This document shows positions 50,124 to 59,636 of a stretch of 64,000 bases of DNA, piece by piece (the stretch's first letter is position 1; each line of letters opens with the position of its first letter). The position numbers and the translations under genes were made by a program. The notes under the pieces were generated by a model, which searched no databases, was not told the DNA's origin, and saw nothing but the letters and a program-made list of their open reading frames with translations. This DNA is from Brevibacillus_H sp049846925 (GTDB lineage Bacteria; Bacillota; Bacilli; Brevibacillales; Brevibacillaceae), in the NCBI RefSeq assembly GCF_049846925.1, contig NZ_JBNCMT010000003.1, positions 151,720 to 215,719 on the forward strand, written 5' to 3'.

Positions 50124-50984
50124 ATGTTTACAAAAAGTGCTCCAGTAACAACATCTGATCTTCGCAAAGCCAAACAGGAAAGACGACCGATTGCTATGAT
50201 TACGGCCTACGATTATCCATCGGCGAAAATCGTCGAGGAAGCAGGTGTCGATGTAATCCTGGTCGGAGATTCATTGGGAATGGTCGTACTTGGCTACGAT
50301 TCAACCATTCCTGTCACCATGGACGATATGGTGCATCACACTAAAGCCGTAACTCGAGGCGCCAAGCGAGCGTTTGTCGTAGCGGATATGCCATTTCTGA
50401 GTTATCACGGAACAATCGAGGAATCGATCAAGAACGCTGGACGACTCATGCAGGAAGGGCTTGCCAAAGCGGTGAAAATTGAAGGCGGGCTTGAAGTTGT
50501 ACCGCTCGTCAAACGAATGACACAAGCAGGGATCCCTGTGATGGGCCATATCGGGTTAACGCCCCAGACGGTTCATCAAATGGGTGGATATAAAGTGCAA
50601 GGGAAAGATATAGAAGCAGCACGTCGTTTGATTGAAGAAGCGAAAGCACTCGAAGAAGCAAATGCCTTTGCCATCGTACTGGAGTGTGTTCCAGCCGAGG
50701 TAGCGGCCAAAGTGTCAGAGAGTATCAGTATCCCGACAATTGGCATCGGTGCAGGTGCAGGTTGTGATGGACAAGTACTTGTCTTCCACGATATACTAAC
50801 TTTTGCTTCGAACCTCAAACCGAAGTTCGTGAAGCAATATGCGAATGTGGGAGAAGCTATTTTCAAAGCCGTATCAAATTACGTGTCAGAAGTACAAGAT
50901 CGTAGCTTTCCAGCGAAAGAACATACATTTGCCGCTTCTGAAGAAACCATCTCACAACTATATGGTGAAGGAGTCAAAAAATGA
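50124..50984 (+). CDS. panB: 3-methyl-2-oxobutanoate hydroxymethyltransferase
   Basis: It makes ketopantoate from alpha-ketoisovalerate with methylene-THF. A 286-residue TIM barrel: ITAYDYPSAKIVEEAGVDVILVGDSLGMV (about 27-55) holds the metal Asp, then VVADMPFLSYHG near 89-100, MGHIGLTPQ near 138-146 and LECVPAEVA near 187-195. The ATG at 50124 is preferred over an in-frame GTG at 50112, which belongs to the GTGGGGG ribosome site. Confidence 0.96.
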   Translation: MFTKSAPVTTSDLRKAKQERRPIAMITAYDYPSAKIVEEAGVDVILVGDSLGMVVLGYDSTIPVTMDDMVHHTKAVTRGAKRAFVVADMPFLSYHGTIEESIKNAGRLMQEGLAKAVKIEGGLEVVPLVKRMTQAGIPVMGHIGLTPQTVHQMGGYKVQGKDIEAARRLIEEAKALEEANAFAIVLECVPAEVAAKVSESISIPTIGIGAGAGCDGQVLVFHDILTFASNLKPKFVKQYANVGEAIFKAVSNYVSEVQDRSFPAKEHTFAASEETISQLYGEGVKK

Positions 50985-51832
50985 TTCAGGTTTCCTCAAT
51001 TGCCGAAGTACGAAAATATATAAAAGAAATGCGTCAAGGTGGAAAAGAAGTCGGGTTCGTTCCGACGATGGGATTCCTTCATGAAGGACATATCAGTCTG
51101 GTGGAAGCTGCCAAAGCAAAGACAGAGATTGTCGTCATGAGTATATTTGTAAATCCCCTGCAATTTGGACCAAATGAAGACTTCGATCGCTATCCACGAG
51201 ATATCGAGCGAGACAGTGCATTGGCAGAGGCAGCCGGAGTGGATATTCTGTTTACTCCGACGGTAGAAGAGATGTATCCCAAGAAGATGCTTACCAATAT
51301 TTCAGTTGCCCAAGTCACTGAGGTACTCTGTGGGAAATCTCGCCCGGGTCATTTTGACGGAGTCGCAACAGTTGTAACCAAACTATTCCAAATAGTGCAG
51401 CCAGACTACGCCTTTTTTGGTCAAAAGGATGCGCAGCAAGTGGCGGTTGTCGAACAAATGGTATTCGACCTTTCGATCCCAGTGACGATTGTTCCTTGTC
51501 CCATTATTCGGGAAAAAGACGGATTAGCCAAAAGCTCCCGAAATGTTTACCTGTCTACAGAAGAACGTGAGCAAGCGCTTGTTCTGTCACAAAGTTTGGG
51601 GAACGCCAAAGAACGTATTCACCAAGGTGAGCGTTCTGCAGCAACAATCCTTGAAAATATCCTGACACAGATCAAAGAAAAGCCACTTGCCGAGATTGAT
51701 TACGTGGAAGTGCTAAAATATCCAGAACTGGTAGCTGAATCTGAGCTGCGACAGGGAGAGACGTACCTGATTGCCCTGTCGGTTAAATTCGGACGCACCA
51801 GACTGATCGATAATGTGATGGTTACCATCTAA
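50981..51832 (+). CDS. panC: Pantothenate synthetase
   Basis: It condenses pantoate and beta-alanine with ATP. The 283-residue protein has the HIGH-like motif in VPTMGFLHEGHISL (about residues 27-40), VSIFVNPLQFGPNEDF near 54-69, FFGQKDAQQ near 145-153 and the KSSRN segment (KMSKS-like) near 185. It overlaps panB by 4 bases. Confidence 0.97.
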   Translation: MIQVSSIAEVRKYIKEMRQGGKEVGFVPTMGFLHEGHISLVEAAKAKTEIVVMSIFVNPLQFGPNEDFDRYPRDIERDSALAEAAGVDILFTPTVEEMYPKKMLTNISVAQVTEVLCGKSRPGHFDGVATVVTKLFQIVQPDYAFFGQKDAQQVAVVEQMVFDLSIPVTIVPCPIIREKDGLAKSSRNVYLSTEEREQALVLSQSLGNAKERIHQGERSAATILENILTQIKEKPLAEIDYVEVLKYPELVAESELRQGETYLIALSVKFGRTRLIDNVMVTI

Positions 51833-51853
51833 ACGATTGAGGGGGAAATACTC

Positions 51854-52237
51854 ATGTTTCGCACGATGATGAAGTCCAAGATTCATCGGGCTACGGTTAC
51901 GGAAGCCAACCTGAACTATGTGGGTAGTATTACCATTGATAAAAATATTTTGGAAGCAGTCGATTTGTTGCCGAACGAAAAAGTGCAAATCGTAAATAAT
52001 AACAACGGAGCCCGTTTAGAGACGTATGTAATCGAAGGCGAACCTGGAAGCGGTGTTATTTGTTTGAATGGTGCTGCAGCCCGCCTTGTTCAACCTGGAG
52101 ATGTCGTCATTATTATTGCGTATGCAATGATGACTGATGAAGAGATCAAAACATACAAACCAAAAGTTGCGATTATGGGTGAAAATAACAAGATCAAGGA
52201 AATCATTGGCGAAGAAATTCACGCAACGATTTTGTAA
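51854..52237 (+). CDS. panD: Aspartate 1-decarboxylase precursor
   Basis: It produces beta-alanine for PanC. The 127-residue proenzyme self-cleaves at Gly-Ser in LNYVGSITID (Ser near residue 25) to create the pyruvoyl group; IHRATVTEANLNY and LNGAAARLVQPGDVVIIIAY complete the family pattern. RBS GAGGGGGA. Last gene of panBCD. Confidence 0.97.
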   Translation: MFRTMMKSKIHRATVTEANLNYVGSITIDKNILEAVDLLPNEKVQIVNNNNGARLETYVIEGEPGSGVICLNGAAARLVQPGDVVIIIAYAMMTDEEIKTYKPKVAIMGENNKIKEIIGEEIHATIL

Positions 52238-52313
52238 GAGGTTCTAATTGAATAGAGCCACCCTTCCAGTGAGACAATGAGAGTAATCAGCGTCCGATTG
52301 GGGGGGTGTTTTT

Positions 52314-53780
52314 TTGAAGCTTGATGAATATTTTACTTCACTGTGTAATGGGTTGGAGCGGATTGATTCAGAGTGGAAAACAGCTGATACCCAGCGAAGA
52401 CTGTTATTGGCGGGAGAATTAAAAGAACACCGGGAGATAAGCGATCAAATCGTAGATCAGTGGATTCAATATGAAGAGAAGCTTTCTACTTTAATAAAAA
52501 AAGTAAAACTCAGTGGTAACAATCATACGTTTGATCCGTCAAATAAAGCGACAAACCCTACACAGGATGAGAAATCGATAACGAATACGGGATCTGCACC
52601 TATTTTCGCCAAAGGAAAAGATTCATCCGACGAACTCGAAATACATGAACATCTTTTTCGCAAGGGTGAAGGTTTCTACCATCTGCGGCTTTTCGAAGAT
52701 TCCCGAAATTATTTTAGCAAGCTTCTGACAGAGAATCCCGATTGGGAACACGGTCGCTTGTATTACGCATACAGTATGTATTTTAATGATGAGAAAGAAG
52801 CTGCTTTGCGGGAGTTTCGTCTATTAAGCAAAACCGCCAGTTCACCAAAGGTTTCGGCTATCAGTTATAATGCGATTGGCTGTATTCTGGCTGAGGAAAA
52901 ACACTACCTGGAAGCTGCCCAGTCATTTGAATCGGCAAGAGAAGTAATGCCATCGCATGCGGAGAGTCTGTTTAATCTGGCGCTTTGTCATTTCCAACAA
53001 GGAGAGGCACACGAAGCCATTGAAAAGTTGGATGAATATCTGGAAGAAAACGAAACTGATTGGGAAGCATTCGTTTTGTGGATCAGGATCGCATCCTTGC
53101 TCCGTCAGCAAGACAGCAGTCTTCAGTTGAATCCACCAATTCAAATCCAGGTGCCAGACCGCAATACGGACCAGCAGTTGCTACGAGAAATGGCAACCAT
53201 GTATGAAGCCAATGGACAAATACATCTAGCCATGCTCTGTTATCGTTACCTTGTTGATCAAAATCCCCGTCAAGCCTGGGCATGGCATGGGCATGGCTGG
53301 AACACCTGGTTGATTGAAGGAGAGCATAAAGCAATCCCGTTAGTGAAAAAGGCAATTGCGCTTGCTCCCCAAAATAACGACTTTCTTTTTAGTTACGGGT
53401 GGATGCATCTTTGTGGCGGTCACATCGAGCGGGCAAGAGAAATTTTTCGCTTTGTGATCCTGCGCAATCGTAGACATATTCTTTCATTGTCGGGACTTGT
53501 GACCATCTACTGTTGCGAGGGAGAATACACAGAGGCAAAACGGCTGGCTAGTTCCTTTCTAGACGAACAAGACCCGTATGTGCAATCACTCGGGTATTAT
53601 CATCTTGGGAAAATTGCCGTGAAGGAAGAAAGCTGGAAGGTAGCCAAGCATTACTTCAAAAAAGTGCTTTATGATACAGGGCACTACGGTGAGGTACCCC
53701 AATATCTCAAGCTATGTAATGCGAAACTTGGCCTGTCTTCCCCTGTTTTGGAAGAAAAAACAGACAGAATCCATATCTGA
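52314..53780 (+). CDS. TPR-repeat protein of unknown function
   Basis: A 488-residue cytoplasmic protein. The first ~110 residues are charged and linker-like; from about residue 115 there are repeated TPR units (for example YHLRLFEDSRNYFSKLLTENP, YNAIGCILAEEKHYLEAAQSF, FNLALCHFQQGEAHEAIEKL, WMHLCGGHIERAREIF, YHLGKIAVKEESWKVAKHYFK). The start is TTG after GGGGGGGTG. It is inserted between panD and dinG, which are adjacent in B. subtilis. Partner unknown. Confidence 0.82.
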   Translation: MKLDEYFTSLCNGLERIDSEWKTADTQRRLLLAGELKEHREISDQIVDQWIQYEEKLSTLIKKVKLSGNNHTFDPSNKATNPTQDEKSITNTGSAPIFAKGKDSSDELEIHEHLFRKGEGFYHLRLFEDSRNYFSKLLTENPDWEHGRLYYAYSMYFNDEKEAALREFRLLSKTASSPKVSAISYNAIGCILAEEKHYLEAAQSFESAREVMPSHAESLFNLALCHFQQGEAHEAIEKLDEYLEENETDWEAFVLWIRIASLLRQQDSSLQLNPPIQIQVPDRNTDQQLLREMATMYEANGQIHLAMLCYRYLVDQNPRQAWAWHGHGWNTWLIEGEHKAIPLVKKAIALAPQNNDFLFSYGWMHLCGGHIERAREIFRFVILRNRRHILSLSGLVTIYCCEGEYTEAKRLASSFLDEQDPYVQSLGYYHLGKIAVKEESWKVAKHYFKKVLYDTGHYGEVPQYLKLCNAKLGLSSPVLEEKTDRIHI

Positions 53781-53861
53781 AAAGCAGGATTTTGTCATTG
53801 ACTGCCGAATGCTACGAAGGGACTATCAAGTTTGGCAGCTTACATATAGAGGTGACGATAG

Positions 53862-56759
53862 TTGGATCGTTTCATCGTCGTAGATTTCGAAACAACAGGA
53901 ACCCATCCAAAAAATGGTGATACCATCATCCAGATTGGTGCGGTAGTCATTGAGGATGGACAAATACTTGATCAATATACAACACTGGTAAACCCGAATC
54001 AGCCGATACCACCCTTTATTACTTCCTTAACCGGAATTACCGATGAGATGGTTGCTGATGCACCGTCCATGGAAGAGGTTTTGCCAGATTTCTTGCGTTA
54101 TTTGGACGGACGTACGTTTGTTGCGCACAACGCATCGTTTGATTTGAACTTTCTTCAAGAAGCCCTGCTTGGTCAGGGCTATTATCCGTTTGATGGCTAT
54201 GTGCTGGATACAGTCGAGTTGGCACGTTTTCTTTTGCCCATGCAAGAGAGTTACCGCTTGGTAGAACTAGCGGATTCCTTTGACATTCAGCATGAAAACC
54301 CTCATCAGGCTGATAGCGATGCTTTGGCAACGTCTGAATTATTGTTGCACTTGCTATTGATACTAAAAGAGATGCCGCTCATCACGATTCAACGCTTGCA
54401 GATGCTAGTGAACACTTTTCGTTCAGACATCGGCGCTCTGCTACGTCATGTCGAGATGGAAAAAATGATGACCTGTTCGTTTGATCCAGAGGCACCAACG
54501 GAACAGAGCGAAGATGAAAACTGGGATACATATCGTCAGATTGCGTTACGTAAGCAAAAAAAGCATTGGATTGAAACCAAACAAACATTTGCTCATATGG
54601 AAATTGATGTCCTTCTCGAAAGTCTGATGGGAGAGGGAGGTGCTTTGCATCGGGAGAACCCTTCATTTCAGCGAAGAGACGAGCAGGAAGCCATGATCCG
54701 AGCTATTTATGCTGCAATGGACGACGAGGTACACCTGTTTGCCGAAGCGGGGACTGGAACCGGCAAGTCGCTCGCTTATTTGATCCCGAGCATCCTCTGG
54801 GCAAAGCTGAATCAGGAACAAGTGGTGATCAGCACTCATACGATTCAACTGCAGGAACAGCTTTTTGCAAAAGACATTCCGCTTCTCCAGAAAGTCCTTC
54901 CTTTTGACATGAGAGCCGCTCAGTTGAAGGGAAGAGGAAACTATTTGTGCTTGCGAAAATTTGAGCAAACCTTGAACGATTCAAGTGATTCATCCCATGA
55001 GGTCATGCTAGCTAAAGCTCAGATCGTCACCTGGCTGACGCAGACAGAAACAGGAGACTATGAGGAAATCAGTCTTCCACCCGCAGCATCCAATCTATGG
55101 CAGCAAGTCAAAAGTGATACGCATTCGTGCTTGCACCGACACTGTCCGTGGTTCTCTCGTTGTTTCTACTATCAAGCAAAAGAACGAGCACGTGAAGCCG
55201 ATCTCATTATCGTGAATCACGCTCTTTTGGTTTCGGATATGGATGCAGATGGTGGGATTATTCCCAAAACACCGGTAGTGATCATCGACGAGGCCCATCA
55301 GTTAGAGGAAGTAGCCAGTCAACACTTAGGCATTGAGTATTCAACTGCTCAGCTTATGTATTTGCTCGAAAGGCTGGAAACCGATCAGGAGCAAGCCATT
55401 TTGAACGTGTACAGCAATGAATTGAACGAGTGGGACAGCTCGCTCTCCACCTTTGTCCAAGAACAGATGGAGACAATCAGACGGACACACATCAAGGCAA
55501 GAGAAACCTACTTGCAATGGTCACAGCTTCTGTATCATTGGGCTTTGAAGCGAGCCAAAGAGACAATCGATATCGGAAGAGCGACTGTACGTTATCGGGT
55601 GGGAGATTTTAGCGATCGCAACGCTCGTATCATTACCTCGTCTGAAAAATGCAAGAAAGAACTCGCTGAACTGGGAGCGAATCTTGAGGAACTGCTTGCA
55701 CCGATTCAAAAGCCCGAAAAGCCACTTTCCTTCGGTGTAAAAAGATGCAAGACAGATCTGGAAGGAATCGTGCAAGATGTGAAGCGGACAATCGAGACCA
55801 TTCATACCTTGCTTATACAAGACGATGCCGACCTGGTGAAATGGATGGAAATTGAATCACGCACCTCTCGCAAGCATTTATTTCTGTACGCCTTGCCACT
55901 GCATATTGGACAAACCATGCGTGAACAGTTTTTTGCAGAAAAGCGGAGTGTGATTCTGACATCAGCAACATTGACGGTGAAAAACAGCTATGACTATTTG
56001 TTGGAGCGATTGGGTTTTGACGCAAATCAGGAACAAAACTATCGTACGGTTACGCTGCCTTCACCTTTTGACTATGAACAACAGGGACTCTTGTTGCTGC
56101 CATCGGATTTACCTTCTATTTCAGAGAATGAGAGAATGTATCTGGATGCCGTCACACAAGGTTGTGTCGATGTTGTCCGAGCCGCAGAAGGGCGGACCAT
56201 GATCCTCTTTACCTCTTACTCCATGCTTCGTCAAGTCTATGAAGGGATGAAGCAGTTGTTGTCAGAAGAAGAGGGGTATACACTGTTAGGACATGGCATT
56301 GACAGCAGTAATCGCAGCAAGCTTGTCCGCAACTTCCAGCGTGAATCCAAAGCCGTGTTGCTTGGCACCAGCAGTTTTTGGGAGGGAGTAGACATCCCTG
56401 GCAAAGACTTAAGCTGTCTTGTCATCGTCCGTCTCCCGTTTACACCGCCGAATCATCCGTTGCTTGAGGGGCGTTCGGAAAGACTGAAGGAAGAAAAGAA
56501 AAATCCGTTTATGTCGCTTTCCCTGCCACAGGCCATCATTCGATTCAAGCAAGGTGTGGGACGACTGATTCGCCATCATATGGATCAAGGGGTGATTGTC
56601 GTCTTTGATTCCCGGATTGTAGAATCACGATACGGACGTTCGTTCCTTGCTTCCTTGCCACCTTTCCAGACAAAGACAGGGCCATGGGTTTCGTTGCGTG
56701 AAATGATCACGCCTTTTCTCGACCCCCAAAAAAGAATGGTTGCAGAAGAAGAATCATAA
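53862..56759 (+). CDS. dinG: DinG-type helicase with N-terminal 3'-5' exonuclease domain
   Basis: A 965-residue protein. An N-terminal DEDDh exonuclease (VVDFETTGTHP near residue 6, FVAHNASFDLNFL near 86, HQADSDALAT near 148) is fused to an XPD-like superfamily 2 helicase: Walker A AGTGTGKS near 298, DEAH near 476, SSFWEGVDIPG near 836, and QGVGRLIR near 893. Cysteines 363, 423, 428 and 434 lie between Walker A and DEAH with the spacing of the Fe-S ligands of E. coli DinG. The start is TTG after AGAGGTGA. Probable role: unwinding DNA/R-loops and repair. Confidence 0.95.
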   Translation: MDRFIVVDFETTGTHPKNGDTIIQIGAVVIEDGQILDQYTTLVNPNQPIPPFITSLTGITDEMVADAPSMEEVLPDFLRYLDGRTFVAHNASFDLNFLQEALLGQGYYPFDGYVLDTVELARFLLPMQESYRLVELADSFDIQHENPHQADSDALATSELLLHLLLILKEMPLITIQRLQMLVNTFRSDIGALLRHVEMEKMMTCSFDPEAPTEQSEDENWDTYRQIALRKQKKHWIETKQTFAHMEIDVLLESLMGEGGALHRENPSFQRRDEQEAMIRAIYAAMDDEVHLFAEAGTGTGKSLAYLIPSILWAKLNQEQVVISTHTIQLQEQLFAKDIPLLQKVLPFDMRAAQLKGRGNYLCLRKFEQTLNDSSDSSHEVMLAKAQIVTWLTQTETGDYEEISLPPAASNLWQQVKSDTHSCLHRHCPWFSRCFYYQAKERAREADLIIVNHALLVSDMDADGGIIPKTPVVIIDEAHQLEEVASQHLGIEYSTAQLMYLLERLETDQEQAILNVYSNELNEWDSSLSTFVQEQMETIRRTHIKARETYLQWSQLLYHWALKRAKETIDIGRATVRYRVGDFSDRNARIITSSEKCKKELAELGANLEELLAPIQKPEKPLSFGVKRCKTDLEGIVQDVKRTIETIHTLLIQDDADLVKWMEIESRTSRKHLFLYALPLHIGQTMREQFFAEKRSVILTSATLTVKNSYDYLLERLGFDANQEQNYRTVTLPSPFDYEQQGLLLLPSDLPSISENERMYLDAVTQGCVDVVRAAEGRTMILFTSYSMLRQVYEGMKQLLSEEEGYTLLGHGIDSSNRSKLVRNFQRESKAVLLGTSSFWEGVDIPGKDLSCLVIVRLPFTPPNHPLLEGRSERLKEEKKNPFMSLSLPQAIIRFKQGVGRLIRHHMDQGVIVVFDSRIVESRYGRSFLASLPPFQTKTGPWVSLREMITPFLDPQKRMVAEEES

Positions 56760-56794
56760 AATGAAACATGCTGTTCCTGAAGGGTGATCATTTT

Positions 56795-57682
56795 ATGAGA
56801 TTCAACTGCTTGCTGGTTATCGTACTCACCTTTCTACTGACTGCGTGTTCAATTGACGATCATTTGAAAAACGTAGTAAAAGTAGATGACCCAATATTAA
56901 GCGAGAATGAAAATGACTTTCTTGGCATGATTACGGTGTTTTTCCCTCTACAAAACGGGGAGAGTACATTGATTACTTTTCCAAACGGGAAGAAGTTGTT
57001 GATCGATACAGGAAGTGAAAAGGATGTTTCCACGCTTTTGGAACTGCTGGAAGAGCGCAAAGTGACCAAAATCGACTACGTGATGATCACCAACGATTTG
57101 CCTACTCATGCGGGTGGCTACCCTGAGCTTTCCAACCATTTTCAAATCGATACCATCCTGATGCCAGAAGCGATCCACAGATCCATTCAACAGGTAATAC
57201 CCTTGCCTGCAAACAAAAAACTTATCCTGCTTGGAGAAGGTGATGAACTGACTTTTGACGAAAAGATTGTGTTGAAAGTTTTGAATCCGAGCGAACCGCT
57301 GCTTTTATCACCGCAGGATAATTCGTTGGTGTTTCAACTTAAGCAGGATCAGTTGCGTTTTCTTTTCACCAGTGCAATCAGCGAAAAAGCAGAAGACCGA
57401 CTGCTGCAGCGATACACCAAGATTCTCCGATCAGAGATCTTGAAAGTAGCGAGTCAAGGAAGCAACCAGGCGTCATCACAGGTGTTTTTGACCAAGGTTG
57501 ATGCTCAGATAGCTGTTATTGAAACAGGATTGTCTGAGAAAGAAATGAAAGCGAATCAGGAGGAAATTGTCGAGCGCCTGAGTGAATCATGGGCGGAAAC
57601 GTATATAACCGGAATTCATGGAACGATTTCTATCCTATCGAATGGAAAAGATTACAAGGTTATTAAGAAAAAAAGAGAATAG
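56795..57682 (+). CDS. Lipoprotein with degenerate metallo-beta-lactamase fold (ComEC-like)
   Basis: A 295-residue lipoprotein: signal CLLVIVLTFLLTACS with lipobox Cys near residue 18. The mature part resembles the MBL domain of ComEC/Rec2 (MITVFFPLQNGESTLITFPNGKKLLIDTGSEKD, DYVMITNDLPTHAGGYPEL, LVFQLKQDQLRFLFTSAISEKAEDRLL). The metal motif HxHxDH appears as N-D-L-P-T-H, keeping only the last His, so nuclease or hydrolase activity is doubtful. The ATG at 56795 follows AAGGGTGA. Between dinG and rex; role unknown. Confidence 0.75.
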   Translation: MRFNCLLVIVLTFLLTACSIDDHLKNVVKVDDPILSENENDFLGMITVFFPLQNGESTLITFPNGKKLLIDTGSEKDVSTLLELLEERKVTKIDYVMITNDLPTHAGGYPELSNHFQIDTILMPEAIHRSIQQVIPLPANKKLILLGEGDELTFDEKIVLKVLNPSEPLLLSPQDNSLVFQLKQDQLRFLFTSAISEKAEDRLLQRYTKILRSEILKVASQGSNQASSQVFLTKVDAQIAVIETGLSEKEMKANQEEIVERLSESWAETYITGIHGTISILSNGKDYKVIKKKRE

Positions 57683-57696
57683 AGAGGAGGAAGATC

Positions 57697-58320
57697 ATGG
57701 TAAAAGCACCGAAAATATCTGAAGCTGTTGTTCGTCGTTTACCAATTTACCTAAGGTATTTGATCAGTCTCAATCAAATGGATGTGAAAACCGTCTCTTC
57801 TCAACAGATGGGAAAAACACTTGATGTGAATCCTGCGCAAATCAGAAAAGATCTTGCTGCTTTCGGAGATTTTGGCAAAAAGGGAATCGGTTATGACGTT
57901 GATTACCTGATCGAAAAAATCAGACAGATACTAAAACTGGACCAGGAAATCCATGTTGCTTTGGTCGGAGCAGGTCATCTTGGACATGCCATCAGTAATT
58001 ACAATATCTATTTGAAAGATAATATGAGAATTGTAGCTATTTTTGATACTGATGAGACCAAACACGGAAAAATCATAGCAGGTCTGATGATTCGACCAAT
58101 GTCCGAAATGAAGCAAGTGATTATTGATATGCAAATTCGCTTGGCGATAATTACTGTGCCAGCATTTGCCGCGCAGGATGTGGCTGACCAGCTCGTAGAA
58201 GCCGGAATTGAAGGGATCCTCAATTTTGCCCCTGTGAACCTGCGAACAGAAAAAGATGTTCGCATACATCATGCCGATGTTACTTCGAGCTTGCAAAGCT
58301 TGGCTTATTACCTTACATAA
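57697..58320 (+). CDS. rex: Redox-sensing transcriptional repressor Rex
   Basis: Rex senses the NADH/NAD+ ratio and represses fermentative and respiratory genes. The 207-residue protein has an N-terminal winged helix (residues 5-75, VRRLPIYLRYLISLNQ...QIRKDLAAFGDFGKKGIGYDV) and a Rossmann domain (VALVGAGHLGHAISNY near residues 87-102). The AGAGGAGG site precedes the ATG. No clear Rex operator (TTGTGAA-N3-TTCACAA type) was found nearby. Confidence 0.97.
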   Translation: MVKAPKISEAVVRRLPIYLRYLISLNQMDVKTVSSQQMGKTLDVNPAQIRKDLAAFGDFGKKGIGYDVDYLIEKIRQILKLDQEIHVALVGAGHLGHAISNYNIYLKDNMRIVAIFDTDETKHGKIIAGLMIRPMSEMKQVIIDMQIRLAIITVPAFAAQDVADQLVEAGIEGILNFAPVNLRTEKDVRIHHADVTSSLQSLAYYLT

Positions 58321-58337
58321 TGATTGGAGTGTCAACA

Positions 58338-59636
58338 TTGAAGAAAACCATCATCACCAATGCAACTGTGATCACAGTAAACGCTGCAAATGAAGTTATC
58401 GAAAATGGTGCGATTGCCTTTGAGGGAAATAAAATAACTTATGTGGGAGTAACTCCAGAGGACCTGACTGGCTATGATCAAGTGATCGACGGCAAAAACA
58501 AATTCGTTCTCCCTGGTCTCATCAATACGCATGGTCACGTAGGGATGTCGCTTCTGCGGGGGTATGCGGATGACTTGCCGCTGCAACAATGGCTGGAAGA
58601 TAAAATGTGGCCGCTTGAAGCTCAATTCACGGCTGATCACGTGAAGTGGGGCGCCTATCTTTCCATTGTTGAAATGATTCGAACTGGAACGACGACGTTT
58701 GTTGATATGTATGATCATATGGATCAAGTAGCCCAAGCGGTTCAAGACTCAGGCATGCGTGCTCGTTTGTGCCGTGGGATGATTGGCTTTTGTTCAGAAG
58801 AAGAAAGACAGGCGAAACTGCGGGAAGCTACCCAATTTGCTCGTAATTGGCACAATCAGGCTGACGGGCGTATTACCGTGATGATGTCCCCTCATGCTCC
58901 TTACACTTGCACTCCAGACTTTATCAATCAAATTTTGGAACGTGCCCATGAGCTTGATTTGCCGATGCACATCCATATGTCAGAAACAGCGTGGGAAGTA
59001 GAGCAAAATGTGAAGGATTACGGTGTTCGACCAGTCGCTCACTTGGAGAACCTTGGCGTATTCTCCCGTCCAACCCTTGTTGCCCATGCGGTACATTTGA
59101 CGGATGAAGAAATCGATGTACTGGCAAAATATAATGTAAGGGTTTCGCACAATGTCGTGAGTAACCTGAAGCTGGCAAGCGGAGTTGCCCGTGTACCTGA
59201 GATGTTGTCCAAGGGTGTTAGTGTCTCTTTAGGTACAGACAGCTCTGCGAGCAACAACAACCTGAATCTGTTTGAGGAATTAAAATTGGCGGCGATCCTC
59301 CACAAAGGCGTACGTAATGATCCAGTCGCTGTACCAGCCGAAGATGCATTGCGTATGGCAACCATTTTGGGCGCTGACGGGGTATTCCAAAAAGAGACGC
59401 TGGGTTCACTGGAGGTTGGCAAACAAGCTGATATCATCATGCTGGACAGTGCTCAAGCGCATTTCCATCCGGCTCATAACCCAATTTCACATGTGGTGTA
59501 TGCGGCAAATGGCCGTGACGTAACAGATACGATTGTTGCAGGGGAATGGATTATGAGAAATCGTGAATTGCTCACGGTGGATGAAGAAAAAGTAATCTAT
59601 GAAGCAAACCGCATGTTTGATTCTTTAAAACGATAA
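58338..59636 (+). CDS. mtaD: 5'-methylthioadenosine / S-adenosylhomocysteine deaminase-type amidohydrolase
   Basis: A 432-residue metal-dependent deaminase: LPGLINTHGHVGMSLLRGYADD (metal His near residues 60-62), SPHAPYTCTP near 179, HIHMSETAWEVE near 209-220, VAHAVHLT near 244 and the metal Asp in SLGTDSSASNNNLN near 294-307. The start is TTG, chosen from the TTGGAGTG site; an ATG at 58320 overlaps rex without a site. Since the genome has mqnA, an alternative substrate is aminodeoxyfutalosine of the menaquinone route; the sequence alone does not decide. Confidence 0.88.
   Translation: MKKTIITNATVITVNAANEVIENGAIAFEGNKITYVGVTPEDLTGYDQVIDGKNKFVLPGLINTHGHVGMSLLRGYADDLPLQQWLEDKMWPLEAQFTADHVKWGAYLSIVEMIRTGTTTFVDMYDHMDQVAQAVQDSGMRARLCRGMIGFCSEEERQAKLREATQFARNWHNQADGRITVMMSPHAPYTCTPDFINQILERAHELDLPMHIHMSETAWEVEQNVKDYGVRPVAHLENLGVFSRPTLVAHAVHLTDEEIDVLAKYNVRVSHNVVSNLKLASGVARVPEMLSKGVSVSLGTDSSASNNNLNLFEELKLAAILHKGVRNDPVAVPAEDALRMATILGADGVFQKETLGSLEVGKQADIIMLDSAQAHFHPAHNPISHVVYAANGRDVTDTIVAGEWIMRNRELLTVDEEKVIYEANRMFDSLKR

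Noticed and set aside
52242..52313. Terminator after panD
   Set aside because: CACCC and GGGTG can pair only across a loop of over 30 bases, and the 3' arm is the ribosome site of the next gene.
57640..58340. Rex operator near rex
   Set aside because: No TTGTGAA-N3-TTCACAA-like palindrome was found around the gene.
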